Origin: Thermoleophilia bacterium
GTDB lineage: Bacteria > Actinomycetota > Thermoleophilia > Gaiellales > SKUG01
DNA length: 9,511 nt
Assembly: GCA_025964455.1 (NCBI GenBank)
Contig: JAOPYU010000238.1
Span: 1-9,511 of the forward strand
Reading direction: 5' to 3'
Both the position numbers and the translations under genes were made by a program. Shown here in pieces: positions 1 to 6,965 of this stretch. Each line of letters opens with the position of its first letter. Positions within the stretch are counted from its first letter, which is position 1. The notes under the pieces are model-generated. The model was not told where the DNA came from, did not search any database, and saw only the letters and a program-made list of their open reading frames with translations.

Positions 1-688
1 CGAGGCGCAGGGCCGTCTCCACCGAATCCGCGAGGCGTCGCCGCACGCCCGGCTTCATCGAGACCCGGTCGATCACGACGTCGATGTCGTGCTTGAACTT
101 CTTGTCGAGAACGATGTCCTCGTCATCTAGGTTCTTGAGCTCGCCATCGACGACCACTCGCGTGAAGCCGTCGCGGCGCACCTACTCGAACAGCTTGCCG
201 AACTCTCCCTTGCGCATGCGCACGAGCGGCGCGAGCACCATCAGGCGCGTGCCCTCCTCGTGCAGCTCGACGGAGTCCAGGATCTGCTCGATGGACTGCG
301 CCTCGATCGGCAGGCCGCAGGTCGGGCAGTGCGGATGACCCACGCGCGCGAAGAGCAGGCGCAGGTAGTCGTAGACCTCCGTGACCGTACCGACGGTCGA
401 GCGAGGGTTCTTGCTGGTGGTCTTCTGGTCGATGGAGATCGCGGGCGAGAGCCCCGCGATCGAATCCACGTCGGGCTTCTCCATCTGCCCGAGGAACTGG
501 CGCGCATAGGCCGACAGCGACTCGACGTAGCGGCGCTGGCCCTCCGCGTAGATCGTGTCGAAGGCGAGGCTCGACTTGCCCGAGCCCGACAGGCCGGTGA
601 TGCAGATGAGCTTGTTGCGGGGCAGCGAGACCGAGACATCCTTCAGGTTGTGCTCTCGGGCGCCACGGATCACGATCTCTTCAGCCAT
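1..688 (-). pseudogene. uvrA: UvrA excinuclease ATPase subunit, 5' part, interrupted by an in-frame TAG
   Basis: UvrA is the damage-sensing ABC-type ATPase of the UvrABC nucleotide excision repair complex. From the ATG at 688 the frame shows the family N-terminus ([11 protein letters not shown]), a Walker A GLSGSGKS at residues 32-39, the block [40 protein letters not shown] and the CPTCG zinc-binding pair at 121-125. After LFE (residue 168) comes TAG at 182-184. The same frame then continues without another stop to the window edge as VRRDGFTRVVVDGEL and KKFKHDIDVVIDR, which is ordinary UvrA sequence. The lesion is therefore a single nonsense codon with no frameshift, probably where a Glu or Gln codon (GAG or CAG) is expected. 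It may be a recent mutation, a sequencing error or a read-through site. ATG 688 is preferred over ATGs at 697 and 718 because it matches the usual family start; none has a clear Shine-Dalgarno. The gene runs off the window. Identification is certain; functional state is not. Confidence 0.9.
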
Positions 689-721
689 GCGATGCATGAT
701 AGCCGTCCGCGCAAGCATGTG

Positions 722-735
722 CGAACGTACGTTCG
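722..735 (-). promoter_or_regulatory. LexA/SOS box upstream of uvrA
   Basis: CGAACGTACGTTCG is a perfect 14-bp palindrome and fits the Gram-positive/actinobacterial LexA operator (CGAAC-N4-GTTCG). It lies 34 bp upstream of the uvrA ATG. An AT-rich stretch at about 738-746 (TATATACGT on the minus strand), just upstream of the box, could hold the -10 element; no convincing -35 is visible. A repressor here would cover the promoter or the start of transcription. uvrA is a classic SOS gene, so position and target agree. Actual LexA binding is inferred. Confidence 0.8.
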
Positions 736-833
736 ATACGTATATAGGTAGGACACACCGATTCGCGATCGGGCGGATGGTGGCATCGTCAGGGCAGTGG
801 GAGGCAGCGAGGAGCCGACCACCACGGATTTCA

Positions 834-845
834 GTGACGCGTCAC
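834..845. repeat. 12-bp perfect palindrome GTGACGCGTCAC
   Basis: This is a perfect dyad in the uvrA upstream region, about 146 bp from the uvrA ATG and beyond the LexA box. It could be a regulator site. No known operator was recognised and symmetry alone is the evidence. Confidence 0.3.
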
Positions 846-955
846 ACGCGGCCCGTCCCGGCCGCACCGCCGAACTACCGGACATACCGTCCTCGCCACG
901 CAGGCGTCACCGTCCCGACCGTCCCGTCTTCCACGTCGGCGTCCTGCACCCTTTG

Positions 956-989
956 CGAAGGTCCGCTCCCGTCCCGGAGCGGGCCTTCG
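956..989 (-). terminator. Hairpin terminator behind the PH-domain gene
   Basis: Arms 956-969 and 976-989 pair over 14 positions (one G-U) around a 6-nt loop. The hairpin starts 7 bp after the stop codon of the minus-strand PH-domain gene. On the minus strand it is not followed by a T-run, so it is a strong stem-loop rather than a textbook intrinsic terminator. It separates the PH-domain unit from uvrA, which has its own promoter region. Confidence 0.6.
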
Positions 990-996
990 ACTCTTC

Positions 997-1740
997 TCAG
1001 GCGCCAGGCTCGCGCCGGCGCACCCGCGGGATGGCGATCGTGTGGTCGGCGTCGTCAGCGTGCAGCGTCGGCTCCCAGGGATGACCGGGCGCGATGCCCG
1101 GCAGGCCCGCCGCGCTCGAGGAGCCGCTGCGGTCGAGGCCGTCGAGGTCGAGTACCGTCGGGGATGGCGCGCGCGCTTCGTGCTCGTCCACGCCGCCACC
1201 CTCCGTGATGCGGCCGCGCCGCGCCTGGCCGCTCACGAGGCGGTACAGGCCTGCCGGATCGGGCAGGTAGGCGAGCCCGTGCAGCGCCTGGTCGCGCCCG
1301 CCCGGCACGTCCACCACGAGCGATCCGTAGTCGAACAGGCGCCCGAGCAGCGGCTGGCGCACCGTGAACTCGCTCACCTTCGCGAGCGGGGTCGATGCGA
1401 TGCGCAGGTCGAGCACCCCGGCGACGTGGATCACCTTCTCGTCGGTGACCATCACGCGCTCGACGTCCCATGCGAGCACGTGCCAGGCGAGCCGCCCGAC
1501 GATGCCGAGCATCACGACCAGCAGGATCCGGACGGCCCAGTCGGCGACGGGGCCGCGCAGGAGCTCGATCCCGGCGATCCCCCAGGCTGCGATGGCGAGC
1601 GGAAGGACGAGGGCCCCGGCGTCGAGGGCCGCGCGCACGAGCGCGAGCGGGTGCTGGCGCGTCACGAGCAGGGTCTGCTCCTCCGCACCGAGGTAGCGGC
1701 GGAGCCCGCGTCGTCGTTCGATGCCGCGACGTCGTCGCAT
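997..1740 (-). CDS. PH domain-containing membrane protein (bPH_2/DUF304-like)
   Basis: This 247-residue protein has a basic N-terminus (MRRRRGIERRRGLRR) and two hydrophobic segments at about 38-60 and 68-91. A bacterial PH-like domain follows at about 92-170 (ERVMVTDEKVIHVAGVLDLR, then TPLAKVSEFTVRQPLLGRLF and YGSLVVDVPGG). A hydrophilic, probably disordered tail covers 171-247. Proteins of this layout sit in the cytoplasmic membrane with the PH-like domain in the cytoplasm; their biochemical role is generally unknown. The ATG at 1740 is chosen because GGGAGG lies 6 nt upstream (1747-1752) and the family-like sequence starts soon after. It follows the small membrane protein gene by 14 bp, so the two are probably co-transcribed. 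The open frame extends far upstream, but that part is only the antisense of the propeller gene. Family assignment is fairly sure; function is unknown. Confidence 0.8.
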   Translation of the reverse strand: MRRRRGIERRRGLRRYLGAEEQTLLVTRQHPLALVRAALDAGALVLPLAIAAWGIAGIELLRGPVADWAVRILLVVMLGIVGRLAWHVLAWDVERVMVTDEKVIHVAGVLDLRIASTPLAKVSEFTVRQPLLGRLFDYGSLVVDVPGGRDQALHGLAYLPDPAGLYRLVSGQARRGRITEGGGVDEHEARAPSPTVLDLDGLDRSGSSSAAGLPGIAPGHPWEPTLHADDADHTIAIPRVRRREPGA

Positions 1741-1754
1741 CCGCTGCCTCCCGG

Positions 1755-1934
1755 TCAGGTCAGCGCGCTCAGGAACTGCACGAACCGCTCTGCAAGCAGC
1801 TGCAGGAAGCCGAGCAGCCACTCGAACACCTCGCGCAGCATGGCGGCGGCACCGATCGGGTCCTGCACGACCCAGTACAGGAACAGCGCCACGAGGGCGA
1901 AGACGACGATGGGTGGTGCCTTGACCGCGGACAT
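1755..1934 (-). CDS. Small membrane protein, 59 residues, upstream partner of the PH-domain gene
   Basis: The predicted product begins MSAVKAPPIVVFALVALFLY. It has one hydrophobic helix at about residues 8-24, a short QDPIG turn, and then a second amphipathic to hydrophobic helix at 29-58 (REVFEWLLGFLQLLAERFVQ). I do not recognise a named family. The ATG at 1934 directly precedes the hydrophobic block and has only a weak Shine-Dalgarno. The stop is 14 bp before the PH-domain start codon, and the PH gene's Shine-Dalgarno lies inside that gap, which supports an operon and possibly a physical partnership in the membrane. It is divergent from the propeller gene, with 136 bp between the two starts. 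That it is a real gene rests on the sensible protein pattern and tight spacing. Confidence 0.65.
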   Translation of the reverse strand: MSAVKAPPIVVFALVALFLYWVVQDPIGAAAMLREVFEWLLGFLQLLAERFVQFLSALT

Positions 1935-2070
1935 GGTGGTGGGCTTCGACCCGAGGCGGGAGTCTCCTGCTTCCGAGGCACGTTGCCCTTGACCGTACCG
2001 CCATTGCATCGTCTGCTGGAAACAGGACACGCGCTGGCCGCTCACGGCTGCGCATGGCACTGGAGACGGC

Positions 2071-3594
2071 ATGGCAGCAGGAGACGTGGCGCCCGCGGGC
2101 GCACAACCGGTGGGAGCCCGCGCGGCAGCGGCTGCGCCCACCGCGGCGACCCAGACCCGGCAGAAGCAGGCGATCACGGCTGCGGCTGCCGATGGCACGG
2201 TGACGGCGGCGGAGCAGCGGACGCTCGTACGGGCCGGGCTCAGCGCACATCAGGTCTCGTTGCTCAAGACCGCACTCACGCGTGCCAGCGACGGACAGCG
2301 CAAGCTGACCCCGGCCGAGGTCACCGCGGTGTTGCGCGATGGGCCCCTGCCGGATCCGACGCAGGGTTCGGTGCAGCGCCTCATCAACGCGTCGCGCGAT
2401 GGCCGCCTGACCCGCAAGGAGCGCACGACGCTCCGCGGGTTCGGCATCACGGCCATACAGCTCGACCGACTGGGCGCAGCGATCCGCACCAACCGCGGGC
2501 GCCCGCTCACGCGCGAGCAGGCGATGACCGTGCTGACGGGCACGAAGGCGCCAGTGGCCCCGCCAGCTGCGAACCCCGAGAATCCCGCCGGCGGCGTGCC
2601 CGGTGGCGGTGGGACCACCCCCGCCCCGACCAGCAACGTGGGCGACCCGGCGCTGCTGCCCGCGCCGCAGGCACTGAGCGCGGCGAACGCGGACGGCTAT
2701 CGCCTGAGCACCTTCCCGAGCAGTGGCGGCAGCGGCGGCCAGGCCGACGCGGCGGGCAACCTCTACGTGGCGGCAGGGGCCGAGCTGCGCATCTTCGGCC
2801 CCGACAACAAGGCGATCTCGGTGACGAAGCTGCCGTTCGCGCCGCAGGACGTGGCGCCCGGGCCGAATGGCGACTACATCTACGCCGTCGAAGGCACCAC
2901 GCCTCGCAAGCTGCTGCGCCAGGGCGATGGCAGCTACGCGATCGATCCGACCTTCCAGCTCGGCACGGTCCCCTACGGCGGCAAGCAGTACGCCGCGGAG
3001 GGCATCCGCATCGCGACGGACCACTCGGGCAACCTGTTCGTCGCGGACGGCATGTGGACGGGCAACCTGCTCAACACGGTCATCAAGTTCGATGCGAGCG
3101 GGAAGTACCAGACCCGCTTCGGCGAGTACGCCGACGGCAACAAGCAGGACGCCGCGTCGTGGGAGCAGGGCAAGTTCTACTGGGGCCTCGGCGGGATCGC
3201 CGTCTCGCCCGACGGCACGAGCGTCTACACGACCGAGGTCGGCAACAGCCGCGTGCAGCGATGGGACGCCCAGGCCAACGGCACCTATGCGAGCACGAAG
3301 ATGTGGGGCAACACGCAGGCGGACGATCCCGACCGCGTCGGCTCCTCACAACCCGGCAAGTTCGGCGCGCCCTATGACATCGGGCTCGATGGCGAGGGCA
3401 ACGTGTACGTCATGAACACGACCGCCGCGCAGATCCAGAAGTTCACGCGCGACGGCCAGTACATCACCGGGATGTTCATGGGGAACGACCCGAACACGCA
3501 GGACGCCTCGCTGCGCGGACACGGGATCGCCGTGACCACGCGCGGGGATGCGGTCAGCACCGAGACCGGCAGGATGATGGAGCACGTCGGCTGA
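2071..3594 (+). CDS. NHL-repeat beta-propeller protein with a duplicated EF-hand-like N-terminal module
   Basis: This 507-residue protein has three parts. Residues 1-33 are Ala-rich and lack a convincing signal peptide. Residues 34-157 hold two copies of a helical unit of about 55 residues (34-91 and 105-157), each with two loops such as ADGTVTAAEQ and DGQRKLTPAE, or RDGRLTRKER and NRGRPLTREQ, resembling degenerate EF-hands. A Pro/Gly linker (160-200) leads to a propeller with about six NHL-like blades, for example ADAAGNLYVAAGAELRIF, ATDHSGNLFVADG, VSPDGTSVYTTEVGNSRVQRW and LDGEGNVYVMNTTAAQIQKF. NHL propellers usually bind partners or ligands; the activity here is unknown. ATG 2071 has GGAG at 2062-2065, and a TGA at 1990-1992 closes the frame upstream. 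The last blade is short (ETGRMMEHVG), so the C-terminus may be slightly truncated. The stop abuts that of the convergent phosphoesterase gene. Confidence 0.85.
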   Translation: MAAGDVAPAGAQPVGARAAAAAPTAATQTRQKQAITAAAADGTVTAAEQRTLVRAGLSAHQVSLLKTALTRASDGQRKLTPAEVTAVLRDGPLPDPTQGSVQRLINASRDGRLTRKERTTLRGFGITAIQLDRLGAAIRTNRGRPLTREQAMTVLTGTKAPVAPPAANPENPAGGVPGGGGTTPAPTSNVGDPALLPAPQALSAANADGYRLSTFPSSGGSGGQADAAGNLYVAAGAELRIFGPDNKAISVTKLPFAPQDVAPGPNGDYIYAVEGTTPRKLLRQGDGSYAIDPTFQLGTVPYGGKQYAAEGIRIATDHSGNLFVADGMWTGNLLNTVIKFDASGKYQTRFGEYADGNKQDAASWEQGKFYWGLGGIAVSPDGTSVYTTEVGNSRVQRWDAQANGTYASTKMWGNTQADDPDRVGSSQPGKFGAPYDIGLDGEGNVYVMNTTAAQIQKFTRDGQYITGMFMGNDPNTQDASLRGHGIAVTTRGDAVSTETGRMMEHVG

Positions 3595-4689
3595 TCACGC
3601 GCCGAGGTCGATGTCGCGCAGCACGAAGCGGTTGCCGGGGTCGGTGAGCGGTGCGCGGCGCGTGGGCGACCACGTGGTGACGCCGACCGTGCGCGCCGCG
3701 GGGTCGAGCTGGAGCAGTCGCAGGAATCCGCCGCCGCCGTCCATGCGGACCTGGTAGTTGGCGAGCAGCTGGGTCACGGTGGAGCCGTCGGCGCGGCGCG
3801 TGGTGCGGCGGGCGGCGACGCCCGTGCGGCGGCACCCGGCGCCGGGATGCTCGACCCCGGGGGGCTCACCTGCGCACTGCACGACGTGCCCGCTCAGCAC
3901 GAGCCGGACGTTGGGGTTGGGCGCGACCAGCTGCCGCCAGAGCCCGACGCCGTCGACCTGAGCCGGGCGACGTGGCAGCTGCAGCTGGCGGTGCGGCGCC
4001 GCGCCGCGCAGCCGCCCGTCGGCGTCGAGGTAGTCGTGCGTGACGAGGATCACGGTCGCGTCGGGGTGCGACTGGATGACATCTCGCGCCCACGCGACGG
4101 CGGCCGCGTCGGGACCGTAGCGCAGGGACACGACGATGATGTCGGCGCCGACCGGCCCATTGCCGCCCCAACGGATCCGGTGCCAGCTGTCGACGGCGCC
4201 CGCGCTGCGTCGTGCGCCGCCCCAGGTCGTGGACGCGGCACGCTCGAGCCGCTCGGGCGAGAACACCGCCGCGAATCGCGACGTGCGCCCGGCGCAGCGG
4301 TGCTGGTAGTCGACCAGGTCGTGGTTGCCGGCGAGCACCGTCCACGGGACCTGACCGTCGAGGCGCGCCATCGCGGCTGAGGCGACCTGCCACTGACGGG
4401 CGCTGCAGCGGTCGTCGACCACGTCGCCTTCGTGCACCACGAGCCGGAGGTCCAGGCGCGCGCGCTGCGTCGCGAGCCATGCGGTCTGCGCGCTGAACAC
4501 GTTGCGTTCAGGGCTGCGCGCGCGGCTGACCTCGTACTGCGTGTCAGGGAGCACCGCGATCGTGAACGGCGGTGCAGCAGGGCGCGGGTCGCCTGCCGGC
4601 TCCTGCGAGTCGGTTCCGGGGGCGTCGGAGGCGGCCATCACCAGCAGCGCGGCCGCCGCCGTGAGGACTGTCGCCACACGCGAGCGCAC
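3595..4689 (-). CDS. Secreted calcineurin-like metallophosphoesterase
   Basis: The 364-residue product starts with a basic N-terminus and a hydrophobic stretch (MRSRVATVLTAAAALLVMAA), a probable Sec signal peptide without a lipobox cysteine. The metallophosphoesterase core carries the expected di-metal ligands in order: D49 in LPDTQY, D89 in EGDVVDD, N122 and H123 in AGNHD, H218 in THDY and H268 in SGH. The natural substrate cannot be read from sequence; phosphodiesters or phosphomonoesters are known for the family. It probably acts outside the membrane. The start is GTG at 4689, with GGGGAG nine bases upstream (4699-4704). The gene lies downstream of uvrB on the same strand, but the long inverted repeat at 4737-4783 sits between them and may give it separate control. 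The stop (3595-3597) directly touches the stop of the convergent propeller gene. Family and motifs are clear. Confidence 0.88.
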   Translation of the reverse strand: MRSRVATVLTAAAALLVMAASDAPGTDSQEPAGDPRPAAPPFTIAVLPDTQYEVSRARSPERNVFSAQTAWLATQRARLDLRLVVHEGDVVDDRCSARQWQVASAAMARLDGQVPWTVLAGNHDLVDYQHRCAGRTSRFAAVFSPERLERAASTTWGGARRSAGAVDSWHRIRWGGNGPVGADIIVVSLRYGPDAAAVAWARDVIQSHPDATVILVTHDYLDADGRLRGAAPHRQLQLPRRPAQVDGVGLWRQLVAPNPNVRLVLSGHVVQCAGEPPGVEHPGAGCRRTGVAARRTTRRADGSTVTQLLANYQVRMDGGGGFLRLLQLDPAARTVGVTTWSPTRRAPLTDPGNRFVLRDIDLGA

Positions 4690-4736
4690 GGGGCAGGACT
4701 CCCCGCCCCCGCACCCCTACAACGTGCTCCCCCACG

Positions 4737-4783
4737 GATTTGGTTACGTTGTTGTCGCATAGCGAGCACAACGTAACCAAATC
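4737..4783. repeat. 47-bp inverted repeat with 16-bp perfect arms between uvrB and the phosphoesterase gene
   Basis: Arm 4737-4752 is GATTTGGTTACGTTGT and arm 4768-4783 is its exact reverse complement. The 15-nt centre contains a further TCGC/GCGA mini-stem (4755-4758 and 4762-4765). The arms are much more AT-rich than the surroundings. On the plus strand TTTT follows at 4784-4787, the shape of an intrinsic terminator, yet no plus-strand gene ends here. On the minus strand it lies after the uvrB stop and 48-94 bp upstream of the phosphoesterase start, where an operator would sit. An extra half-site ACAACGT occurs at 4719-4725. Terminator, operator and small mobile repeat all remain possible. 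Confidence 0.85.
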
Positions 4784-4799
4784 TTTTCGGGACGATGGG

Positions 4800-6905
4800 T
4801 CAGACGCCCGCGGCGGTCAGGCGCCGGATCTCGTCGCGCAGCTTGGCTGCTTCCTCGAAGTGCAGGTTCTCGGCGGCGGTCATCATCCGCTCCTCGAGGT
4901 CGACGAGCTTGGCGTGACGCTCCTCGTCGCTCAACACCACGATCGCGGTGTTGCCAGCCTTGCGCACGCGTCCGCCGGTGCCACCCCCGCCGGGGCCTTC
5001 GGGAACGTTCGTGCGCGCGAGCGCACCGCGCTTCACGGAGCCGGCGCTCGTCCCCATGAGGATGCCCTTGCCACCGGTGTCGACGCCCATCTGCACGCTG
5101 GCGCTGTCGAGCGACAGGAACTCCGCGATGTCACTGACACCCTTGTTGATGGTGGTCGGCGTGATCCCGTGCTTGGTGTTGTGCTCGACCTGCTTGGCAC
5201 GACGCCGGTCCGTCTCGTCGATCGCGGCCTTCATCGAATCGGTCTCGCGGTCGGCGTACATGACGACCCGGCCCTCGACGTTGCGCGCCGCGCGGCCGAT
5301 CGTCTGGATGAGCGCCGTGCGCCCGCGCAGGAAACCCTCCTTGTCCGCGTCGAGGATCCCGACGAGCTGCACCTCCGGCAGGTCGAGTCCCTCACGCAGG
5401 AGGTTGACTCCGACGAGGATGTCGTAGTCGCCCATGCGCAGCCCACGGACCACCTGGATCCGCTCGAGCGTGTCGATCTCCGAGTGCAGGTATCGCACCT
5501 TGAACCCGCTCTCGAGCAGGTAGTCGGTGAGGTCCTCGCTCATTTTCTTGGTGAGGGTCGTGACGAGCACGCGCCCGCCGTTCTCCACCACGCGACGCGC
5601 CTCGTTCATGAGGTCGTCCATCTGGTGCGCAGTCGGGCGCACCTCCACGGGCGGGTCGATGAGCCCTGTCGGGCGGATCACCTGCTCGGCGATGTGGCTG
5701 GAGTTCTCCAGCTCGAACGGGCCGGGCGTGGCGGAGACGAAGACGGTCTGGCCGATCGTCTCGAGGAACTCGTCGAAGCGCAGCGGGCGGTTGTCCATGG
5801 CGCTCGGCAGGCGGAAGCCGAAGTCGACGAGCGTCTCCTTGCGCGAGCGGTCGCCGTTGAACATGGCCCCGACCTGCGGCACCGTCATGTGGCTCTCGTC
5901 GATGAGCATGAGAAAGTCATCGGGGAAGAAGCTCATGAGCGTGTTGGGCTTCTCGCCAGGCATGCGCCCGTCGAACCACCGCGAGTAGTTCTCGATGCCG
6001 TTGCAGAAGCCGACGTGCTGCAGCATCTCCAGGTCGTACTCGGTGCGCTGCTGGAGGCGGTGGCTCTCGAGCAGCTTGCCGGCCTCGTCGAGCTCGGCGA
6101 CGCGGTGGACCATCTCGTTTCGGATGCCCGCGATGATCTCCTGCAGGGTGTCCTGCTCGGCGACGTAGTGCGATGCCGGGTAGATGGCGAGGTGCCCGAG
6201 CTCGGCAGTGACTTCACCCAGGAGCGGGTCGAACCGGACGATCTTCTCGACTTCGTCGCCGAAGAACTGGATGCGGTAGGCGTTCTCCTCCGAGGCGGGC
6301 TGCACCTCGAGCGAATCGCCACGGACGCGGAACGAGCCGCGGGTCAGGACCGCGTCGTTGCGCTGGTACTGGATTGCGATCAGCTGGCGCAGGACCTGGT
6401 CGCGGTCGATCTCGTCGCCCTGGGTGAGGATGAGCGAGTTGCGGCGATAGCTCTCCGGCGAGCCGAGGCCGAAGATGCAGCTCACGGAGGCGACGACGAG
6501 CGTGTCGGGTCGCGCGAGCAGTGCGCTCGTGGCGGCATGGCGCAGGCGATCGATGTCGTCGTTGACCGACGAGTCCTTCTCGATGTACAGGTCCGACGAG
6601 GGGACGTAAGCCTCCGGCTGGTAGTAGTCGTAGTAGGAGACGAAATACTCGACGGCGTTGTTCGGGAAGAACTCCCGGAACTCGTTGCACAGCTGCGCTG
6701 CGAGCGTCTTGTTGTGGGCGAGCACCAGCGTGGGCTTCTGGATCGCCTCCACGAGCTTGGCCATCGTGAAGGTCTTGCCGGTGCCGGTGGCGCCGAGCAG
6801 CGTCTGCATCTTGTCGCCGCGGCGCACGCCGGCGACGAGCTCCTTGATCGCCTGGGGCTGGTCCCCCATCGGCTCGAAGCCGCTGTACACCTGGAAGTTG
6901 GGCAT
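4800..6905 (-). CDS. uvrB: UvrB, excinuclease ABC subunit B
   Basis: UvrB is the damage-verifying helicase-like subunit of nucleotide excision repair; it receives DNA from UvrA and recruits UvrC. The 701-residue protein is full length for the family. It shows Walker A GATGTGKT at 38-45, the beta-hairpin region YYDYYQPEAYVP at 91-102, motif II DESH at 336-339, SATPGPFE at 391-398, VNLLREGLDLPEV at 500-512, motif VI QTIGRAARN at 534-542 and the UVR domain near the end (LHFEEAAKLRDEIRRL, 681-696). A Gly-rich linker at about 610-650 (PEGPGGGGTGG) precedes the UVR domain. ATG 6905 is chosen because MPNFQVYSGFEPMGDQP is the normal N-terminus; the open frame runs further upstream but is not UvrB-like. 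A weak LexA-like site lies about 60 bp upstream. It is divergent from the M4 peptidase gene. Confidence 0.98.
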   Translation of the reverse strand: MPNFQVYSGFEPMGDQPQAIKELVAGVRRGDKMQTLLGATGTGKTFTMAKLVEAIQKPTLVLAHNKTLAAQLCNEFREFFPNNAVEYFVSYYDYYQPEAYVPSSDLYIEKDSSVNDDIDRLRHAATSALLARPDTLVVASVSCIFGLGSPESYRRNSLILTQGDEIDRDQVLRQLIAIQYQRNDAVLTRGSFRVRGDSLEVQPASEENAYRIQFFGDEVEKIVRFDPLLGEVTAELGHLAIYPASHYVAEQDTLQEIIAGIRNEMVHRVAELDEAGKLLESHRLQQRTEYDLEMLQHVGFCNGIENYSRWFDGRMPGEKPNTLMSFFPDDFLMLIDESHMTVPQVGAMFNGDRSRKETLVDFGFRLPSAMDNRPLRFDEFLETIGQTVFVSATPGPFELENSSHIAEQVIRPTGLIDPPVEVRPTAHQMDDLMNEARRVVENGGRVLVTTLTKKMSEDLTDYLLESGFKVRYLHSEIDTLERIQVVRGLRMGDYDILVGVNLLREGLDLPEVQLVGILDADKEGFLRGRTALIQTIGRAARNVEGRVVMYADRETDSMKAAIDETDRRRAKQVEHNTKHGITPTTINKGVSDIAEFLSLDSASVQMGVDTGGKGILMGTSAGSVKRGALARTNVPEGPGGGGTGGRVRKAGNTAIVVLSDEERHAKLVDLEERMMTAAENLHFEEAAKLRDEIRRLTAAGV

Positions 6906-6965
6906 GCACCCATTCTGCCAGCGGCGTCCAGTGGCGCGCGCGTGCAGGAGTCCATCCTGTCGGCT

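Noticed and set aside
182..184. TAG reassigned to an amino acid in this organism
   Set aside because: coaE and the peptidase gene both end in TAG at the expected family length, so TAG acts as a normal stop.
909..926. Tandem ACCGTCCCG repeat
   Set aside because: Only two 9-bp copies in a GC-rich stretch, with no further units; too little to call a repeat array.
1989..2017. Promoter for the propeller gene (TTGACC with a -10 at 2012)
   Set aside because: The -35 is acceptable but the -10 (TCTGCT) is poor, so it was not listed.
1741..3024. Upstream extension of the PH-domain frame to 675 codons
   Set aside because: This part is antisense to the propeller gene and Arg/Ala-rich. The PH protein has a good start with a strong Shine-Dalgarno at 1740.
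1470..3377. Plus-strand frame of 635 codons across the PH and propeller genes
   Set aside because: Arg/Ala/Gly-rich shadow in a different frame from the propeller gene; no recognisable domain.
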